63,848 nucleotides of DNA from DSXH01 sp037446915 (GCA_037446915.1 JBBIHP010000005.1:1-63848); one strand, 5' to 3'; positions 52,015-61,780 are shown, numbered from the stretch's first letter. Notes: generated from the sequence alone by a model not told the origin. Made by a program: numbers and translations.

Positions 52015-52893
52015 ATGAATACACAAAATAAATTCAATCACAACACAAAAATTATCGGAATAATCGGACACCCGATTAAGCATTCTTACTCTCCTTTGAT
52101 GCATAATATCGCTTTTGAACTTGCCGGACTTAATTATATTTATTTGCCCTTCGATGTTCCGACAAGTTTGCTTAAAGATTCATTAAAAGGAATTGTTGCT
52201 CTTGGAATAAAAGGTTTTAATGTTACACTACCTCTGAAAGAAAAAATCATTCCTATGCTAAAAGATATTTCTGAGGAAGCAAGTATTATTGGTGCGGTTA
52301 ATACCGTATTGAACGATGATGGTGTTTTGCGGGGTTTTAATACAGATGTAATCGGTGTAGTAGAATCATTAAATCCATATCGGGACGCTCTTCAGAATTC
52401 AAATATAACTGTAATAGGCGCCGGAGGTGCAGCAAGAAGCGTAATTTATGCTTTGATAAGAAATTTTAAAGTCGGACGAATTAATATAATCAACAGAACA
52501 GAACAAATTGCAGAGTCGTTAAAAGAATATTTTTCCTCCAAAATGATTTTCAATAAAATAAAAGCTTATCATCTTGTTCCACCAGATGTTGTTAAAGTGC
52601 TTCAGGATTCAAAATTAATTGTGAACACCTCTACAATTGGTATGTTTCCGGATATTGATGATTCGGCGACAACGATACCGGAGTCGTTTTCTAAAGATCA
52701 GATTGTATTCGATGTTGTTTACACTCCGGTTAAAACTAAATTCTTAAAGATTGCCGAACAACAAGGGGCAACAGTAATAACAGGACTTAAAATGTTTGTT
52801 GAACAGGGAGCGCACTCATTTGAATTATGGACTGGCCAAAAAATGGAAACAGAAAAAGTACTTAGAGCGCTCGAGTTTTATTTAAACAATTAA
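52015..52893 (+). CDS. aroE: Shikimate dehydrogenase
   Basis: A 292-residue enzyme that reduces 3-dehydroshikimate to shikimate with NADPH in aromatic amino-acid biosynthesis. It shows the substrate-binding HPIKHSYSPLMHN, the catalytic Lys in VTLPLKEKI, the Asp in NTDVIG, and the NADP-binding GAGGAARSVIYAL motif. The C-terminal GLKMFVEQGAHSFELWTG is typical. It follows the TPR gene by 6 nt. Its stop overlaps that of the converging aminotransferase gene by 4 nt. Confidence 0.95.
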   Translation: MNTQNKFNHNTKIIGIIGHPIKHSYSPLMHNIAFELAGLNYIYLPFDVPTSLLKDSLKGIVALGIKGFNVTLPLKEKIIPMLKDISEEASIIGAVNTVLNDDGVLRGFNTDVIGVVESLNPYRDALQNSNITVIGAGGAARSVIYALIRNFKVGRINIINRTEQIAESLKEYFSSKMIFNKIKAYHLVPPDVVKVLQDSKLIVNTSTIGMFPDIDDSATTIPESFSKDQIVFDVVYTPVKTKFLKIAEQQGATVITGLKMFVEQGAHSFELWTGQKMETEKVLRALEFYLNN

Positions 52894-54083
52894 ATTAACT
52901 TACTCAGAGCGTTTTTTATTCTTTCTGCAGCCTCTCCCAATTTTTCCATTGATGCAGTATATGACATTCTTAGATAACCCTCGGAACCAAATGAACTTCC
53001 CGGTACTGCAGCTACTTTCGCTTCATACAATAAATACATCGCCAGGTCAAAGGAATGTTCTATGCGGAAAATATTAGTTGACTTGTTAAAAAAATAAGTA
53101 ATGTTTGGAAAGAGATAAAATGCACCTTGCGGTTTAAAGCACTGGAGACCTTTTATTGATTTAATTTCGTTAAAGAAAAAGTCCCTCCTTTTTTGATAAT
53201 CATTCTTCATATGTTCGATAAAAGTTTGCGGACCCAGAAGAGCTTCTACTGCTGCCGCCTGGGAAATTGATGATGCATTAGAAGTGCTGTGGCTTTGAAT
53301 CTTATTCATAGCTTTAATAATATGTTGTGGACCGGCGGCATAACCAATTCTCCATCCTGTCATTGCATAGGATTTTGATAATCCGTTTACAACAATTGTC
53401 TTGCTTTTAACTTTCTCACTTATGGAGGCAAAACCAACAAACTCATTATCATCATAAACCATTTTTTCATAAATCTCATCAGCAATCACATAAAAATTAT
53501 GTTTCTCAATAATCTCAGCTATTTTCTCCAATTCATTTCTAGTATATAGCGCACCGGTAGGATTAGATGGATTACAGAGAATTATTAGTTTTGTCCTTGG
53601 CGAAATAACTTCTTCTAATTGCCCGGGGCAGATTTTAAAACCGTCCCGTTCATTCGTATCTACTATAACACTTTTACCATGTGCAAGAGAAACCATCTCT
53701 GGATATGAAACCCAATATGGAGATGAGAAAATAACTTCGTCCCCATCATTTATAACAGATTGAATTGCATTATAGACACATTGTTTTGCACCATTGGAAA
53801 CGATAATCTCCGATGGTGAATAATTAAGAAAATTTTCTTTACTCAATTTTTCTGCAATTGCTTCCCGTAACTCAATCGTTCCGGAATTAATAGTGTACTT
53901 TGTAAAATTCTGATCAATTGCTTTTTTTGCAGCATCTTTAACATTAGGCGGTGTAGGATAATCCAGCTCACCAACGCTCAGGTCAATCACATCAATTCCC
54001 TTATGAAGCATTTCTTTGGCTTCCTGGGCAATTTTCATTGTTGATGAAATATTAATCTTGCTAATTCTTTTTGATACCGTCAA
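52890..54083 (-). CDS. Aspartate/aromatic aminotransferase, class I (AspC type)
   Basis: A 397-residue PLP-dependent aminotransferase. The PLP Lys lies in NGLSKSYAMTGWRIGYAAG. NPSNPTGALY and DEIYEKMVYD are fold motifs of the AspC/AAT-I gamma subgroup. It should exchange amino groups between aspartate and 2-oxoglutarate. It has a paralogue at 55846. The stop codons of this gene and aroE overlap by 4 nt. Confidence 0.92.
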   Translation of the reverse strand: MTVSKRISKINISSTMKIAQEAKEMLHKGIDVIDLSVGELDYPTPPNVKDAAKKAIDQNFTKYTINSGTIELREAIAEKLSKENFLNYSPSEIIVSNGAKQCVYNAIQSVINDGDEVIFSSPYWVSYPEMVSLAHGKSVIVDTNERDGFKICPGQLEEVISPRTKLIILCNPSNPTGALYTRNELEKIAEIIEKHNFYVIADEIYEKMVYDDNEFVGFASISEKVKSKTIVVNGLSKSYAMTGWRIGYAAGPQHIIKAMNKIQSHSTSNASSISQAAAVEALLGPQTFIEHMKNDYQKRRDFFFNEIKSIKGLQCFKPQGAFYLFPNITYFFNKSTNIFRIEHSFDLAMYLLYEAKVAAVPGSSFGSEGYLRMSYTASMEKLGEAAERIKNALSKLI

Positions 54084-54155
54084 CTGATTATCTTTTTAAA
54101 TATGTTAATGCTTCTAATAAAAAATACGTTATTAATTTAAAATTATAAAGGAGAG

Positions 54156-54193
54156 TTAAGTGGTTCCACCTTAAGCTTGATGAAACCACTTAA
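54156..54193. repeat. 10-bp perfect inverted repeat between pckA and aspC-like gene
   Basis: TTAAGTGGTT and AACCACTTAA pair perfectly with an 18-nt loop. The hairpin lies between the pckA stop and the upstream region of the aspartate aminotransferase gene. There is no proper T-run, so it is not a clear terminator. It could protect transcript ends or bind a regulator. Confidence 0.45.
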
Positions 54194-54202
54194 TAAAAAA
54201 GA

Positions 54203-55849
54203 TTACAACCGTTTAGGACCAGCAGCAATTACTTCTTTAGAGCAACCATTTTCAAACAGTTTGAAGTTTTCTATAAATCTTGCTGCAAGAGCATCGTATT
54301 TTTTCCAGTATTCGTCTTTATTGCCCCATGAATTTTCCGGATACAAAACATCTTCTGGAACATCAGGACAACTCATCGGTACTTCGTAACCGAAAAGTTT
54401 ATCTTTGCGGAATTTTACTTTATCAAGTTTACCATCGAGTGCTGCATTAAGCAGATTACGTGTATGACGGATACTAATACGTTTACCAACTCCGAACCTT
54501 CCTCCAACCCACCCGGTATTAACCAGCCAAACAGTTGCATTGTGCTTTAGTAATCTTTGTTTTAACATCTCGGAATAATCGAAAGGATGACGAACCATAA
54601 ATGGCCCACCGAAGCATGCAGAGAAAGTTATTTGCGGTTCAATACCAAGACCAATTTCGGTGCCGGCAATCTTTGAAGTATAACCGCTAATAAAATGATA
54701 TTGAGCTTGTTCAGGAGTTAAACGTGCAATTGGTGGCATTACTCCGGAGGCATCACATGTTAGGAAGATAACATTTTTAGGATGAGTTCTAACATATCCT
54801 TCCTCAATTACATTAGGAATAAATTCAATTGGATATGAACAACGTGTGTTCTCGGTTATAATATCGTCATCAAGATCAATATTTCTTGAGATTGGATCGA
54901 AGACAACATTTTCCAGTATTGTTCCATATCGATGTGTAGTTGCATATATCTGCGGTTCATGCTCTGCAGAAAGCCGGATTACTTTAGCATAGCAACCGCC
55001 TTCAAAGTTGAATACACCGTTTGAACTCCATCCATGTTCATCGTCACCTATTAGTCTTCGTTTTGGATCTGCAGAAAGAGTAGTTTTACCAGTTCCGCTA
55101 AGTCCAAAGAAGAGAGCAACATCACCACTATCACCAACGTTAGCAGAACAATGCATTGGTAAAACATCCTGATAAGTAAGAAGGAAATTAAGAACGGTAA
55201 AGATTGATTTTTTTATTTCGCCGGCATAAAGTGAATTTGCAATAATTGCTGTTCTCTGATCGAAGTTAAGCAGAATTGCCGTTTCAGAGCGTGTTCCATC
55301 AGTAATTGGATCTACCTTAAAACCCGGAACAGCAATAACAGTAAATTCAGGAACGAATTTTTTTAATTCATCTCTATCAGTAGTGGTGATAAACATATTC
55401 CGCACGAACAATGAATGCCATGCTTTTTCCGTAATTATACGAACTGGCATTTTGTAATCCGGATCTGCACCGGCATAAACATCCTGAACAAAAAATTCTT
55501 CACCCTGTGCCCACGCTTGCAAACGACCCATCATCTGTGACCACTTTGCATGAGCATAAGGACGGTTATATGTTCCCCACCAGATATCTTTCTCGGTGGA
55601 TTCCTCCCTAACAACAAATTTATCGGCAGCAGCACGAGCAGTATGTTTACCTGTATTTACTAAAAGAGCTCCGCCTTTAACTAATTTACCTTCATTCCTG
55701 AAGATCGCTTCTTCGTAAAGTGCTTCTTCGGGTAAATTCCAGTAAACTCTATCAAGGTAGGTAAGTCCCTGGTTTTTTAATCGGAAATCTGATGCAAGTT
55801 CCTGAGCTTGTTTACTTGCCGGCGTATTGAAATCTAGGTATTTACTCAT
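54203..55849 (-). CDS. pckA: Phosphoenolpyruvate carboxykinase (ATP)
   Basis: A 548-residue enzyme that converts oxaloacetate and ATP to PEP, CO2 and ADP. The ATP-binding kinase-1a motif GLSGTGKTTLSADP is present, with LIGDDEHGW as kinase-2. RNMFI and the metal-ligand region also match the ATP-dependent family. I start at ATG 55849, which overlaps the stop of the upstream aminotransferase by 4 nt (ATGA). This arrangement couples translation of the two genes. Confidence 0.96.
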   Translation of the reverse strand: MSKYLDFNTPASKQAQELASDFRLKNQGLTYLDRVYWNLPEEALYEEAIFRNEGKLVKGGALLVNTGKHTARAAADKFVVREESTEKDIWWGTYNRPYAHAKWSQMMGRLQAWAQGEEFFVQDVYAGADPDYKMPVRIITEKAWHSLFVRNMFITTTDRDELKKFVPEFTVIAVPGFKVDPITDGTRSETAILLNFDQRTAIIANSLYAGEIKKSIFTVLNFLLTYQDVLPMHCSANVGDSGDVALFFGLSGTGKTTLSADPKRRLIGDDEHGWSSNGVFNFEGGCYAKVIRLSAEHEPQIYATTHRYGTILENVVFDPISRNIDLDDDIITENTRCSYPIEFIPNVIEEGYVRTHPKNVIFLTCDASGVMPPIARLTPEQAQYHFISGYTSKIAGTEIGLGIEPQITFSACFGGPFMVRHPFDYSEMLKQRLLKHNATVWLVNTGWVGGRFGVGKRISIRHTRNLLNAALDGKLDKVKFRKDKLFGYEVPMSCPDVPEDVLYPENSWGNKDEYWKKYDALAARFIENFKLFENGCSKEVIAAGPKRL

Positions 55850-57063
55850 GACCAATCCCTCACAAGTTTGCGGTCGCCAATATAAAGTTCGTTAGGAGAA
55901 TTCGGGTCGAGTGCCCACTTCATTCTTTCAATGCCATCGGTAATTTCTTTAATAGCTCCACAGTAACTGATTCTTAAAAATCCATCAAGACCAAATTCTT
56001 TTCCCGGAACAGTTAAAACCATAACTTTATCAATTAAATACGTTGACAACTTCTGCGAATCTTTTTCGTAAGCGCTGAAATCTGCGAAGCAATAAAAGGT
56101 ACCATCAGGAACGGTTACTTTTATTCCATTAAATGATTTTAGTAAGCCGATCAAAATATTACGATTATTTTCCAGAGTAACACGTAAACTTTCTACACTG
56201 GATTGAATTCCATTTAAAGCACCGACTGCAGCTTTCTGTAAGAGAACAGAAGGACCGGAAGTTTGATGACCCTGAATATTTGCCATAGCTTCAATTACTT
56301 TTTTATTACCTACCGCCCAGCCAATTCTAAAACCTGTCATTGCATATTGTTTAGATACACCATTAATAATTATCAGCTTCGATTCTTCGACAGATTTTTT
56401 TGTATAGTTATATGCGCTAAATGGTTTTTTACCATCGAATATCAGTCGATGATAAATATCATCCATTATTAAATAAATATCTTTTCTCTCGCAGAAATCA
56501 ACGATATCGGCAATAAATTCTTCCGAATACATTGCACCGGTTGGATTGTTTGGACTATTAATAATAATTGCCCGTGTATAACTTCCAACTCTTTGTTCAA
56601 TATCTTTAAGCCGTGGATAAAATGTTCCATCTTCCGGGAGAACAGGAACAGGAATAGCGCCGCATAATCTTGTCATATCAGGATAACTAACCCAGTAAGG
56701 TGCGGGAAAAATTATTTCTTCTTGCGGATTAAGAATGGATTGCATTGCAACCATAATTGCCTGTTTAGCGCCACCCGATGCAATTACATTTTCCGGATTA
56801 ACTTTTCTTCCGTAAAACTCTTCTGTATAACGGATAATCGCTTTTTTCAATTCGGGAATTCCATCAGCCGGAGCGTAACGAATTTCACCAGTATTTAATG
56901 AATTTACTGCTGCTAAAAGAGCATCCATCGGTGCTCTGCTTTTTGGTTCTCCACCTCCAAGATGAATTACCGGATCTCCTTTTTCTCTTAAGATTGCCGC
57001 TTTTTCATTTAATGCCAGGGTGGGCGATGCTTTAATAGATCTTGCAATTTGACTTAGACTCAT
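55846..57063 (-). CDS. Class I/II PLP-dependent aminotransferase (AspC-like)
   Basis: A 405-residue aminotransferase with the PLP Lys in VSKQYAMTGFRIGW, NSPNNPTGAMY and DDIYHRLIFDG motifs. It belongs to the same AAT-I subgroup as the gene at 52890 but is only moderately similar by eye, so it is an older paralogue. It is translationally coupled to pckA, which suggests aspartate-oxaloacetate-PEP interconversion as one module. Confidence 0.92.
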   Translation of the reverse strand: MSLSQIARSIKASPTLALNEKAAILREKGDPVIHLGGGEPKSRAPMDALLAAVNSLNTGEIRYAPADGIPELKKAIIRYTEEFYGRKVNPENVIASGGAKQAIMVAMQSILNPQEEIIFPAPYWVSYPDMTRLCGAIPVPVLPEDGTFYPRLKDIEQRVGSYTRAIIINSPNNPTGAMYSEEFIADIVDFCERKDIYLIMDDIYHRLIFDGKKPFSAYNYTKKSVEESKLIIINGVSKQYAMTGFRIGWAVGNKKVIEAMANIQGHQTSGPSVLLQKAAVGALNGIQSSVESLRVTLENNRNILIGLLKSFNGIKVTVPDGTFYCFADFSAYEKDSQKLSTYLIDKVMVLTVPGKEFGLDGFLRISYCGAIKEITDGIERMKWALDPNSPNELYIGDRKLVRDWS

Positions 57064-57161
57064 ATTGGTTTCCTATAAGAAAGACAAAAATAGAATATTA
57101 GTGTCTGAAACTTATTGGCATTACAATTTATTAGCAAGTAGAATCTATAAACATTATCCTA

Positions 57162-57578
57162 TTATTTGTGAACCGAGCCAAAATATTTCCTAATCTTTGC
57201 ACAAATTTGCTTTTCCGTCATATTATCCGAGTTTTCAATTGTAATATTCTTTTTTAAAAATGATTTCTTTTTCTCCAATTCCTGATTTAGAAATAATTTT
57301 GTTTGCGCCGGACCGGTGATGTAAATATCTGTTGCTCCTTTTAAATGGCCTATAATTTCCTGCATATAATTTTTCATCTGGTGAAGGCGTCTCTGTTCCT
57401 TAGTTTTTTCGGGGTCGATAAACAGATTACCCATTCGAGTATATTTTTTATTCTCGCCATAAAATCTAACCTTGCTTTCAATCTCACTTTTTACCTTAAT
57501 TAATTTTTCTTCGCTTTCGGTGATATTCAGAATTAATGCACTTTTACTATCAAGCCAAACACCAATCTGGTTTTTCAT
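57162..57578 (-). CDS. eRF1-like domain protein (hypothetical)
   Basis: A 138-residue protein. It starts IGVWLDSKSALILNI and ends with GPAQTKLFLNQELEKKK and ADKQICAKIRKYFG-like text (here TEKQICAKIRKYFG). This pattern of a central DIYITGPAQTK strand-turn and preceding helices is seen in eRF1 domain 3-like and related bacterial translational-machinery proteins. No catalytic residues are evident. The call is weak. It is a single minus-strand gene. Confidence 0.45.
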   Translation of the reverse strand: MKNQIGVWLDSKSALILNITESEEKLIKVKSEIESKVRFYGENKKYTRMGNLFIDPEKTKEQRRLHQMKNYMQEIIGHLKGATDIYITGPAQTKLFLNQELEKKKSFLKKNITIENSDNMTEKQICAKIRKYFGSVHK

Positions 57579-57673
57579 AACACCTCCATAAGTATTTTAA
57601 GGATTTATTAGTGATAAGAATAAATACAAATTATAGATAAAATTTTTACAAGTGTTTTTAAAGAGAAAAAGGA

Positions 57674-57709
57674 AGGACTGTAAAGAAGCTGAACTAAATT
57701 TACAGTCCT
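57674..57709 (-). terminator. Intrinsic terminator after the lipoprotein gene (minus strand)
   Basis: AGGACTGTAAA and TTTACAGTCCT form an 11-bp perfect stem with a 14-nt loop. On the minus strand the second arm is followed by TCCTTTTTCTCTTT. It ends the transcript of the lipoprotein gene, whose stop is at 57716. Confidence 0.8.
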
Positions 57710-57715
57710 ATAGAA

Positions 57716-58138
57716 TTATTGTTTTGTAAATTCTAATCGAACAGGGATATTACCCAAATTGGGTACATCAAGATTTGTTTCGATCGTTAATTTATTGCCG
57801 GAAATTCCAAACGGCCAAACTTGTGTTTCGCCGGAGGAACTTTTCAAGGATATTTTTCCGCTGGAAACACTCCAGGTACCTGTATCGGTAGTTGGTCCGT
57901 CAGCATCTGTAAATGTAGCTGAAAATGTTCTGTCGCTGCGCATTATTATTGTCCCGCTGAAACCGACTTGTGCAGGATTTAATTCAGTATTACCAAGTGA
58001 TGTAAGAATAATTTTTGTTAGGACCCATGTGCCAACAAGATTATCACCTTCAGAAGATGAAGGGTTATCATCCTTACTGCAGCCCGTTAAAAGCATTAAA
58101 GCAATCAGTAATAAACTCAGGATTTTACTTAGCTTCAT
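57716..58138 (-). CDS. Lipocalin-like lipoprotein
   Basis: A 140-residue lipoprotein with a signal peptide (ILSLLLIALMLLTGC) and Cys20 in the lipobox. The mature domain reads LVGTWVLTKI, FSATFTDADGPTTDTGTWSV, typical of small lipocalin-like proteins of Bacteroidota. I start at ATG 58138. An ATG at 58153 is in frame, but its own sequence ATGAAAGGA serves as the ribosome-binding site for the second. Function unknown. Confidence 0.75.
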   Translation of the reverse strand: MKLSKILSLLLIALMLLTGCSKDDNPSSSEGDNLVGTWVLTKIILTSLGNTELNPAQVGFSGTIIMRSDRTFSATFTDADGPTTDTGTWSVSSGKISLKSSSGETQVWPFGISGNKLTIETNLDVPNLGNIPVRLEFTKQ

Positions 58139-58245
58139 TATTTTTCCTTTCATAATAATTGAATTATCAAAATGATTATAAATGTATCAACATTAGTTTG
58201 CTTTTGCAAAAAAAATTATCGGTTTGTGATGAATATAGAATATTA

Positions 58246-58719
58246 TTACAATTTAGTTGGAAACGAAAATTTAATCATAACAGGTTTCACAAGATTCATA
58301 AAATCATTAAAAGCAAGCTGAATAAGTTCGGTATGAGTTCCCGCATTAAATGCAATTTGTTTGTCATCCTTTAAGCTTTCTGCAACATATACATCAAGAT
58401 TATACAAATTACCGAATGGCGGCATTGCTCCAACTTCACATTCCGGAAATTTGTCTTTGAATTCCATTTCATTTGCTAAACGGATGTTATCATTTCCAAC
58501 TGCTTTTTTAAGTTGTTCAAAATCTACTTTATAAGATGCCGGCAAAACACACATTGCCATTTTACCGTTAATTTTGATAAGAACCGTCTTAGCCAAATCT
58601 TTCCCTTTAATATGTGCCGATGCTGCTATCTCCTGAGAAGTATATGCAATAGAATGTTTAATTGTTACGTACTTTACATTGTTCTGGTCTAAGTATTCTT
58701 TTAATTTTCTTGAAGGCAT
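58246..58719 (-). CDS. YbaK/EbsC family aminoacyl-tRNA deacylase
   Basis: A 157-residue protein of the YbaK/prolyl-tRNA deacylase family, which clears mischarged tRNA in trans. SIAYTSQEIAASAHIKGKDLAKTVLIK and PASYKVDFEQLKKAV are family features, including the conserved Lys. I start at ATG 58719 because a perfect GGAGG ribosome-binding site is 5 nt upstream. A start at 58779 would add 20 unlikely residues. The specific tRNA is unknown. Confidence 0.88.
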   Translation of the reverse strand: MPSRKLKEYLDQNNVKYVTIKHSIAYTSQEIAASAHIKGKDLAKTVLIKINGKMAMCVLPASYKVDFEQLKKAVGNDNIRLANEMEFKDKFPECEVGAMPPFGNLYNLDVYVAESLKDDKQIAFNAGTHTELIQLAFNDFMNLVKPVMIKFSFPTKL

Positions 58720-58976
58720 TTTAACCTCCTTCTTTTTTGGTGAGTCGAATGAACTGAAAATTATTTTTTTAAGAAACAAGAATTTTCAATTATAACAGGA
58801 CGGGAGATTTTCTGAAATTAATACAAGAGCCGGATAAAATCTAACAACTATATTTCACGAAATCAATTGCAATGAATTTCAATTCGGTTGGTTATAAATC
58901 AAATTCTTTTCAAGAAAAACCATCTTTTTAGTTCTAATGATTTTCTATATCTTAGTTTCAATAAATATCAGGTTGA

Positions 58977-59882
58977 ATGGAATATTATATTGGTATAGAT
59001 GGCGGCGGTACTAAAACAAGGTGTATTCTAACCGACGAAAATCTAAACATCATAAAATCTTCCGAAGGCAAAGCATCTAATCCGTTGATTACTGGTTTCG
59101 ACATTGCTGCTTCAAGAATAACCTCGCTTATAAAAAGTGTAATTGGAAATAAAAAAATTTCTTTAGGTGTTATTGGTACTGCCGGAGTCGGGAGAAAAAA
59201 TAATTCCGATTTACTGATGAAATCAATTAGAAAGTCTTTGCGTATAAAGAACATTCCAATACCCCAAATAAAAATTCTTACTGATATTGAGATAACATTT
59301 GAAGGCGCTTTCTCTGGAGATAACGGCGCAATATTAATAGCAGGAACCGGTTCTATTTTGTTTGCAAAGGATGAGAAGAATAATTTTTTGCGGGTCGGTG
59401 GATTTGGTAGATTAATCGGTGACGAGGGAAGCGGTTATTCTATTGGTAGAAAAGCTTTATCGTCTATTTCAAAATCTTTTGATGGAAGAAAAAAATCTAC
59501 AGCTCTATCAAAAGTATTTTCATCAAAATATAAGATTAACGAAAGTAACCAGCTTATTTTATTAATTCACTCTCCCAAATTCAATATTGCCGAAATTGCA
59601 AAGTTAGTAATTACACTTGCCGGAAAAGGAAATAGAGAATGCATTCAAATTCTTAACGAAGAAATTGAAGAGCTGATACTTCACATAAGAGCACTAACAA
59701 GAAGAAATAAATCCGAAAAAATTAATTTGTGTCTTCAGGGGAGCTTATTATCAAAATCGAATTATTATTCAAGAAAACTAAAAGAGCGTATAAGCAAAAA
59801 TTTTCCCGAAATAAAAATTGTTAAAGCTAAGCATCCTCCTGAAATTGGTGCGGTGCTTATTGCTAAAAAATTTGCCTCCTAA
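58977..59882 (+). CDS. BadF/BadG-type ATPase, probable N-acetylglucosamine kinase
   Basis: A 301-residue ASKHA-fold kinase. The N-terminus has the phosphate-binding DGGGTKTRCILTD motif (about residues 7-19). ILIAGTGSI and GFGRLIGDEGSGYSIGRKAL are typical of bacterial GlcNAc kinases of the BadF/BadG/BcrA/D group. Ser/Gly-rich phosphate 2 and adenosine motifs are intact. It is followed after 15 nt by an AmpG-like permease, so a role in amino-sugar (muropeptide) recycling is plausible. Confidence 0.85.
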   Translation: MEYYIGIDGGGTKTRCILTDENLNIIKSSEGKASNPLITGFDIAASRITSLIKSVIGNKKISLGVIGTAGVGRKNNSDLLMKSIRKSLRIKNIPIPQIKILTDIEITFEGAFSGDNGAILIAGTGSILFAKDEKNNFLRVGGFGRLIGDEGSGYSIGRKALSSISKSFDGRKKSTALSKVFSSKYKINESNQLILLIHSPKFNIAEIAKLVITLAGKGNRECIQILNEEIEELILHIRALTRRNKSEKINLCLQGSLLSKSNYYSRKLKERISKNFPEIKIVKAKHPPEIGAVLIAKKFAS

Positions 59883-59897
59883 ACAGACTGGATTAAT

Positions 59898-61694
59898 ATG
59901 ATAGTTAAAAAAACACTTTTAGAAAAAAGAGAAAAAATAATTAATCCTTGGAAGTGGATTCCGACACTCTATTTTGCTGAAGGACTCCCTTATGTAATTG
60001 TAATTACGGTTTCGGTAATTATGTACAAGCGGCTCGGAATTTCCAATGCCGACATTGCTCTCTACACAAGCTGGCTCTATTTACCCTGGGTAATAAAACC
60101 ACTATGGAGTCCGGTTGTTGATATACTACGGACAAAAAGATTCTGGATTACAACAATGCAACTAATTATTGGAGCCGGAATGGCTGGAGTTGCATTTACA
60201 ATACCTCTGCCGGATTTCTTTCAATTTACTCTTGCCTTCTTCTGGCTATTAGCTTTCAGTTCTGCTACACATGATATAGCTGCTGATGGTTTTTATATGC
60301 TTGCACTTCCTGAGAATAAGCAATCATTTTTTGTTGGAATACGAAGCACGTTTTATAGAGTTGCAATGATTGCAGGACAAGGATTACTTGTAATTTTAGC
60401 CGGATTTCTTGAAACCACTTTTTCAGTTGGCCCGGCTGAATTCAAAGTATCAACACGACCCGATCAGTTTTTCCAGCAAACTATTCAACTGGATTCTACA
60501 GAAATAAAACCACTTGAGGGTAGGATTAGAATAATTGCATCTCCTTCTAATTTGGAAATTGGAACCCGACCTATTACAAAAGATGCCGCAAATTTCTATA
60601 GGGACTTCGGACATAAATTCAATATTATGAACGGTTTTAATCAGGAATTAATTTCTGTTTCCGATACAACTTCTACCGATGAACTGGTAGGTAATATTGG
60701 AATTTTAAAACTTCATTTATCCAAGAAACCTGATGATGGTGATGAATATTTTGTTAAGCTGAATAATGTTGAAGGGAATACAGCAATTAATATTATCGAA
60801 GGTCAATCTCTAAAATTTACATCGAAGAATTGGAACAAGCCGGCATTTGTAATAATTCAGATCGATCCAAATCTTCAACAAAAGGTTGAAGCTACATTTG
60901 TAGTTAATTCCGAGAAGGTTCCTATTGCGTGGATTTTTACATTTGTGATTATTGCATTACTTTTTGTTGTCTTTTTTGCTTATCACAAAATGGTATTACC
61001 CAAACCGGTTACCGATAAGTCCGTTCTAAGATCTCACAGGACAGATTCATTAAATGAATTTTTCAGAGCATTCATAAGATTCTTCGAAAAACCCAAGGTA
61101 CTTATCATTATCGGATTCCTTTTGTTGTATCGTTTAGGTGAATCACAATTAATAAAAATGGCATCCCCTTTTATGCTGGATGGAAGAGATATCGGTGGAC
61201 TGGGATTATCAACTTCGGAGGTAGGGTTCATTTACGGAACAATTGGAATTATTGCACTAATACTCGGTGGAATACTCGGCGGTGTTTTAATTTCAAAAAG
61301 AGGTTTAAAAAAAATGCTCTGGTGGATGTTAATCGCTATTAATATTCCAAACGCAGTTTACGTTTATATGTCATTCGTTCAACCAACGTCAGTCTTATTA
61401 ATCAATGCTTGTGTTGCGCTCGAACAATTTGGTTACGGATTCGGATTTACTGCTTATATGATGTACATGATTCACATTTCCGATGGAGAATACAAGACTT
61501 CTCATTATGCAATTGCAACGGGATTTATGGCCTTAGGCATGATGGTGCCCGGAATGTTCAGCGGATTTATTCAGGAAGCTATCGGCTATAAATATTTCTT
61601 TATCTGGGTTCTTATTGCTACAATTCCTTCGTTCATCATTGCCAAATTTATTCCGCTCGATTCTAAGTTTGGAATGAAAAGGAATGATTCTTAA
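59898..61694 (+). CDS. AmpG-like major facilitator permease with a large extracytoplasmic insert
   Basis: A 598-residue MFS transporter. The first six helices (about 15-175) contain FAEGLPYVIVITVSVIMYKRLG and WLYLPWVIKPLWSPVVDILRTKRFW, the AmpG signature. Helices 7-12 follow after about residue 345, ending with FTAYMMYMIHISDGEYKTSHYAIATG. Between the two halves is a soluble insert of about 165 residues (178-342), with a LKFTSKNWNKPAF motif reminiscent of beta-sandwich repeats. AmpG imports anhydromuropeptides. The gene is 15 nt after the BadF-type kinase, which fits a recycling operon. Confidence 0.85.
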   Translation: MIVKKTLLEKREKIINPWKWIPTLYFAEGLPYVIVITVSVIMYKRLGISNADIALYTSWLYLPWVIKPLWSPVVDILRTKRFWITTMQLIIGAGMAGVAFTIPLPDFFQFTLAFFWLLAFSSATHDIAADGFYMLALPENKQSFFVGIRSTFYRVAMIAGQGLLVILAGFLETTFSVGPAEFKVSTRPDQFFQQTIQLDSTEIKPLEGRIRIIASPSNLEIGTRPITKDAANFYRDFGHKFNIMNGFNQELISVSDTTSTDELVGNIGILKLHLSKKPDDGDEYFVKLNNVEGNTAINIIEGQSLKFTSKNWNKPAFVIIQIDPNLQQKVEATFVVNSEKVPIAWIFTFVIIALLFVVFFAYHKMVLPKPVTDKSVLRSHRTDSLNEFFRAFIRFFEKPKVLIIIGFLLLYRLGESQLIKMASPFMLDGRDIGGLGLSTSEVGFIYGTIGIIALILGGILGGVLISKRGLKKMLWWMLIAINIPNAVYVYMSFVQPTSVLLINACVALEQFGYGFGFTAYMMYMIHISDGEYKTSHYAIATGFMALGMMVPGMFSGFIQEAIGYKYFFIWVLIATIPSFIIAKFIPLDSKFGMKRNDS

Positions 61695-61780
61695 ATGAAA
61701 AATTATGTGAAAATATTTCTTGATTTGAACCAACAATATTTACAAGAATTCGTCTAACGATAATAAAATTTGGAGTTTTT

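Noticed and set aside
54177..54389. A plus-strand open frame opposite the 3' end of pckA
   Set aside because: It is antisense to a strongly conserved gene and has no ribosome-binding site.
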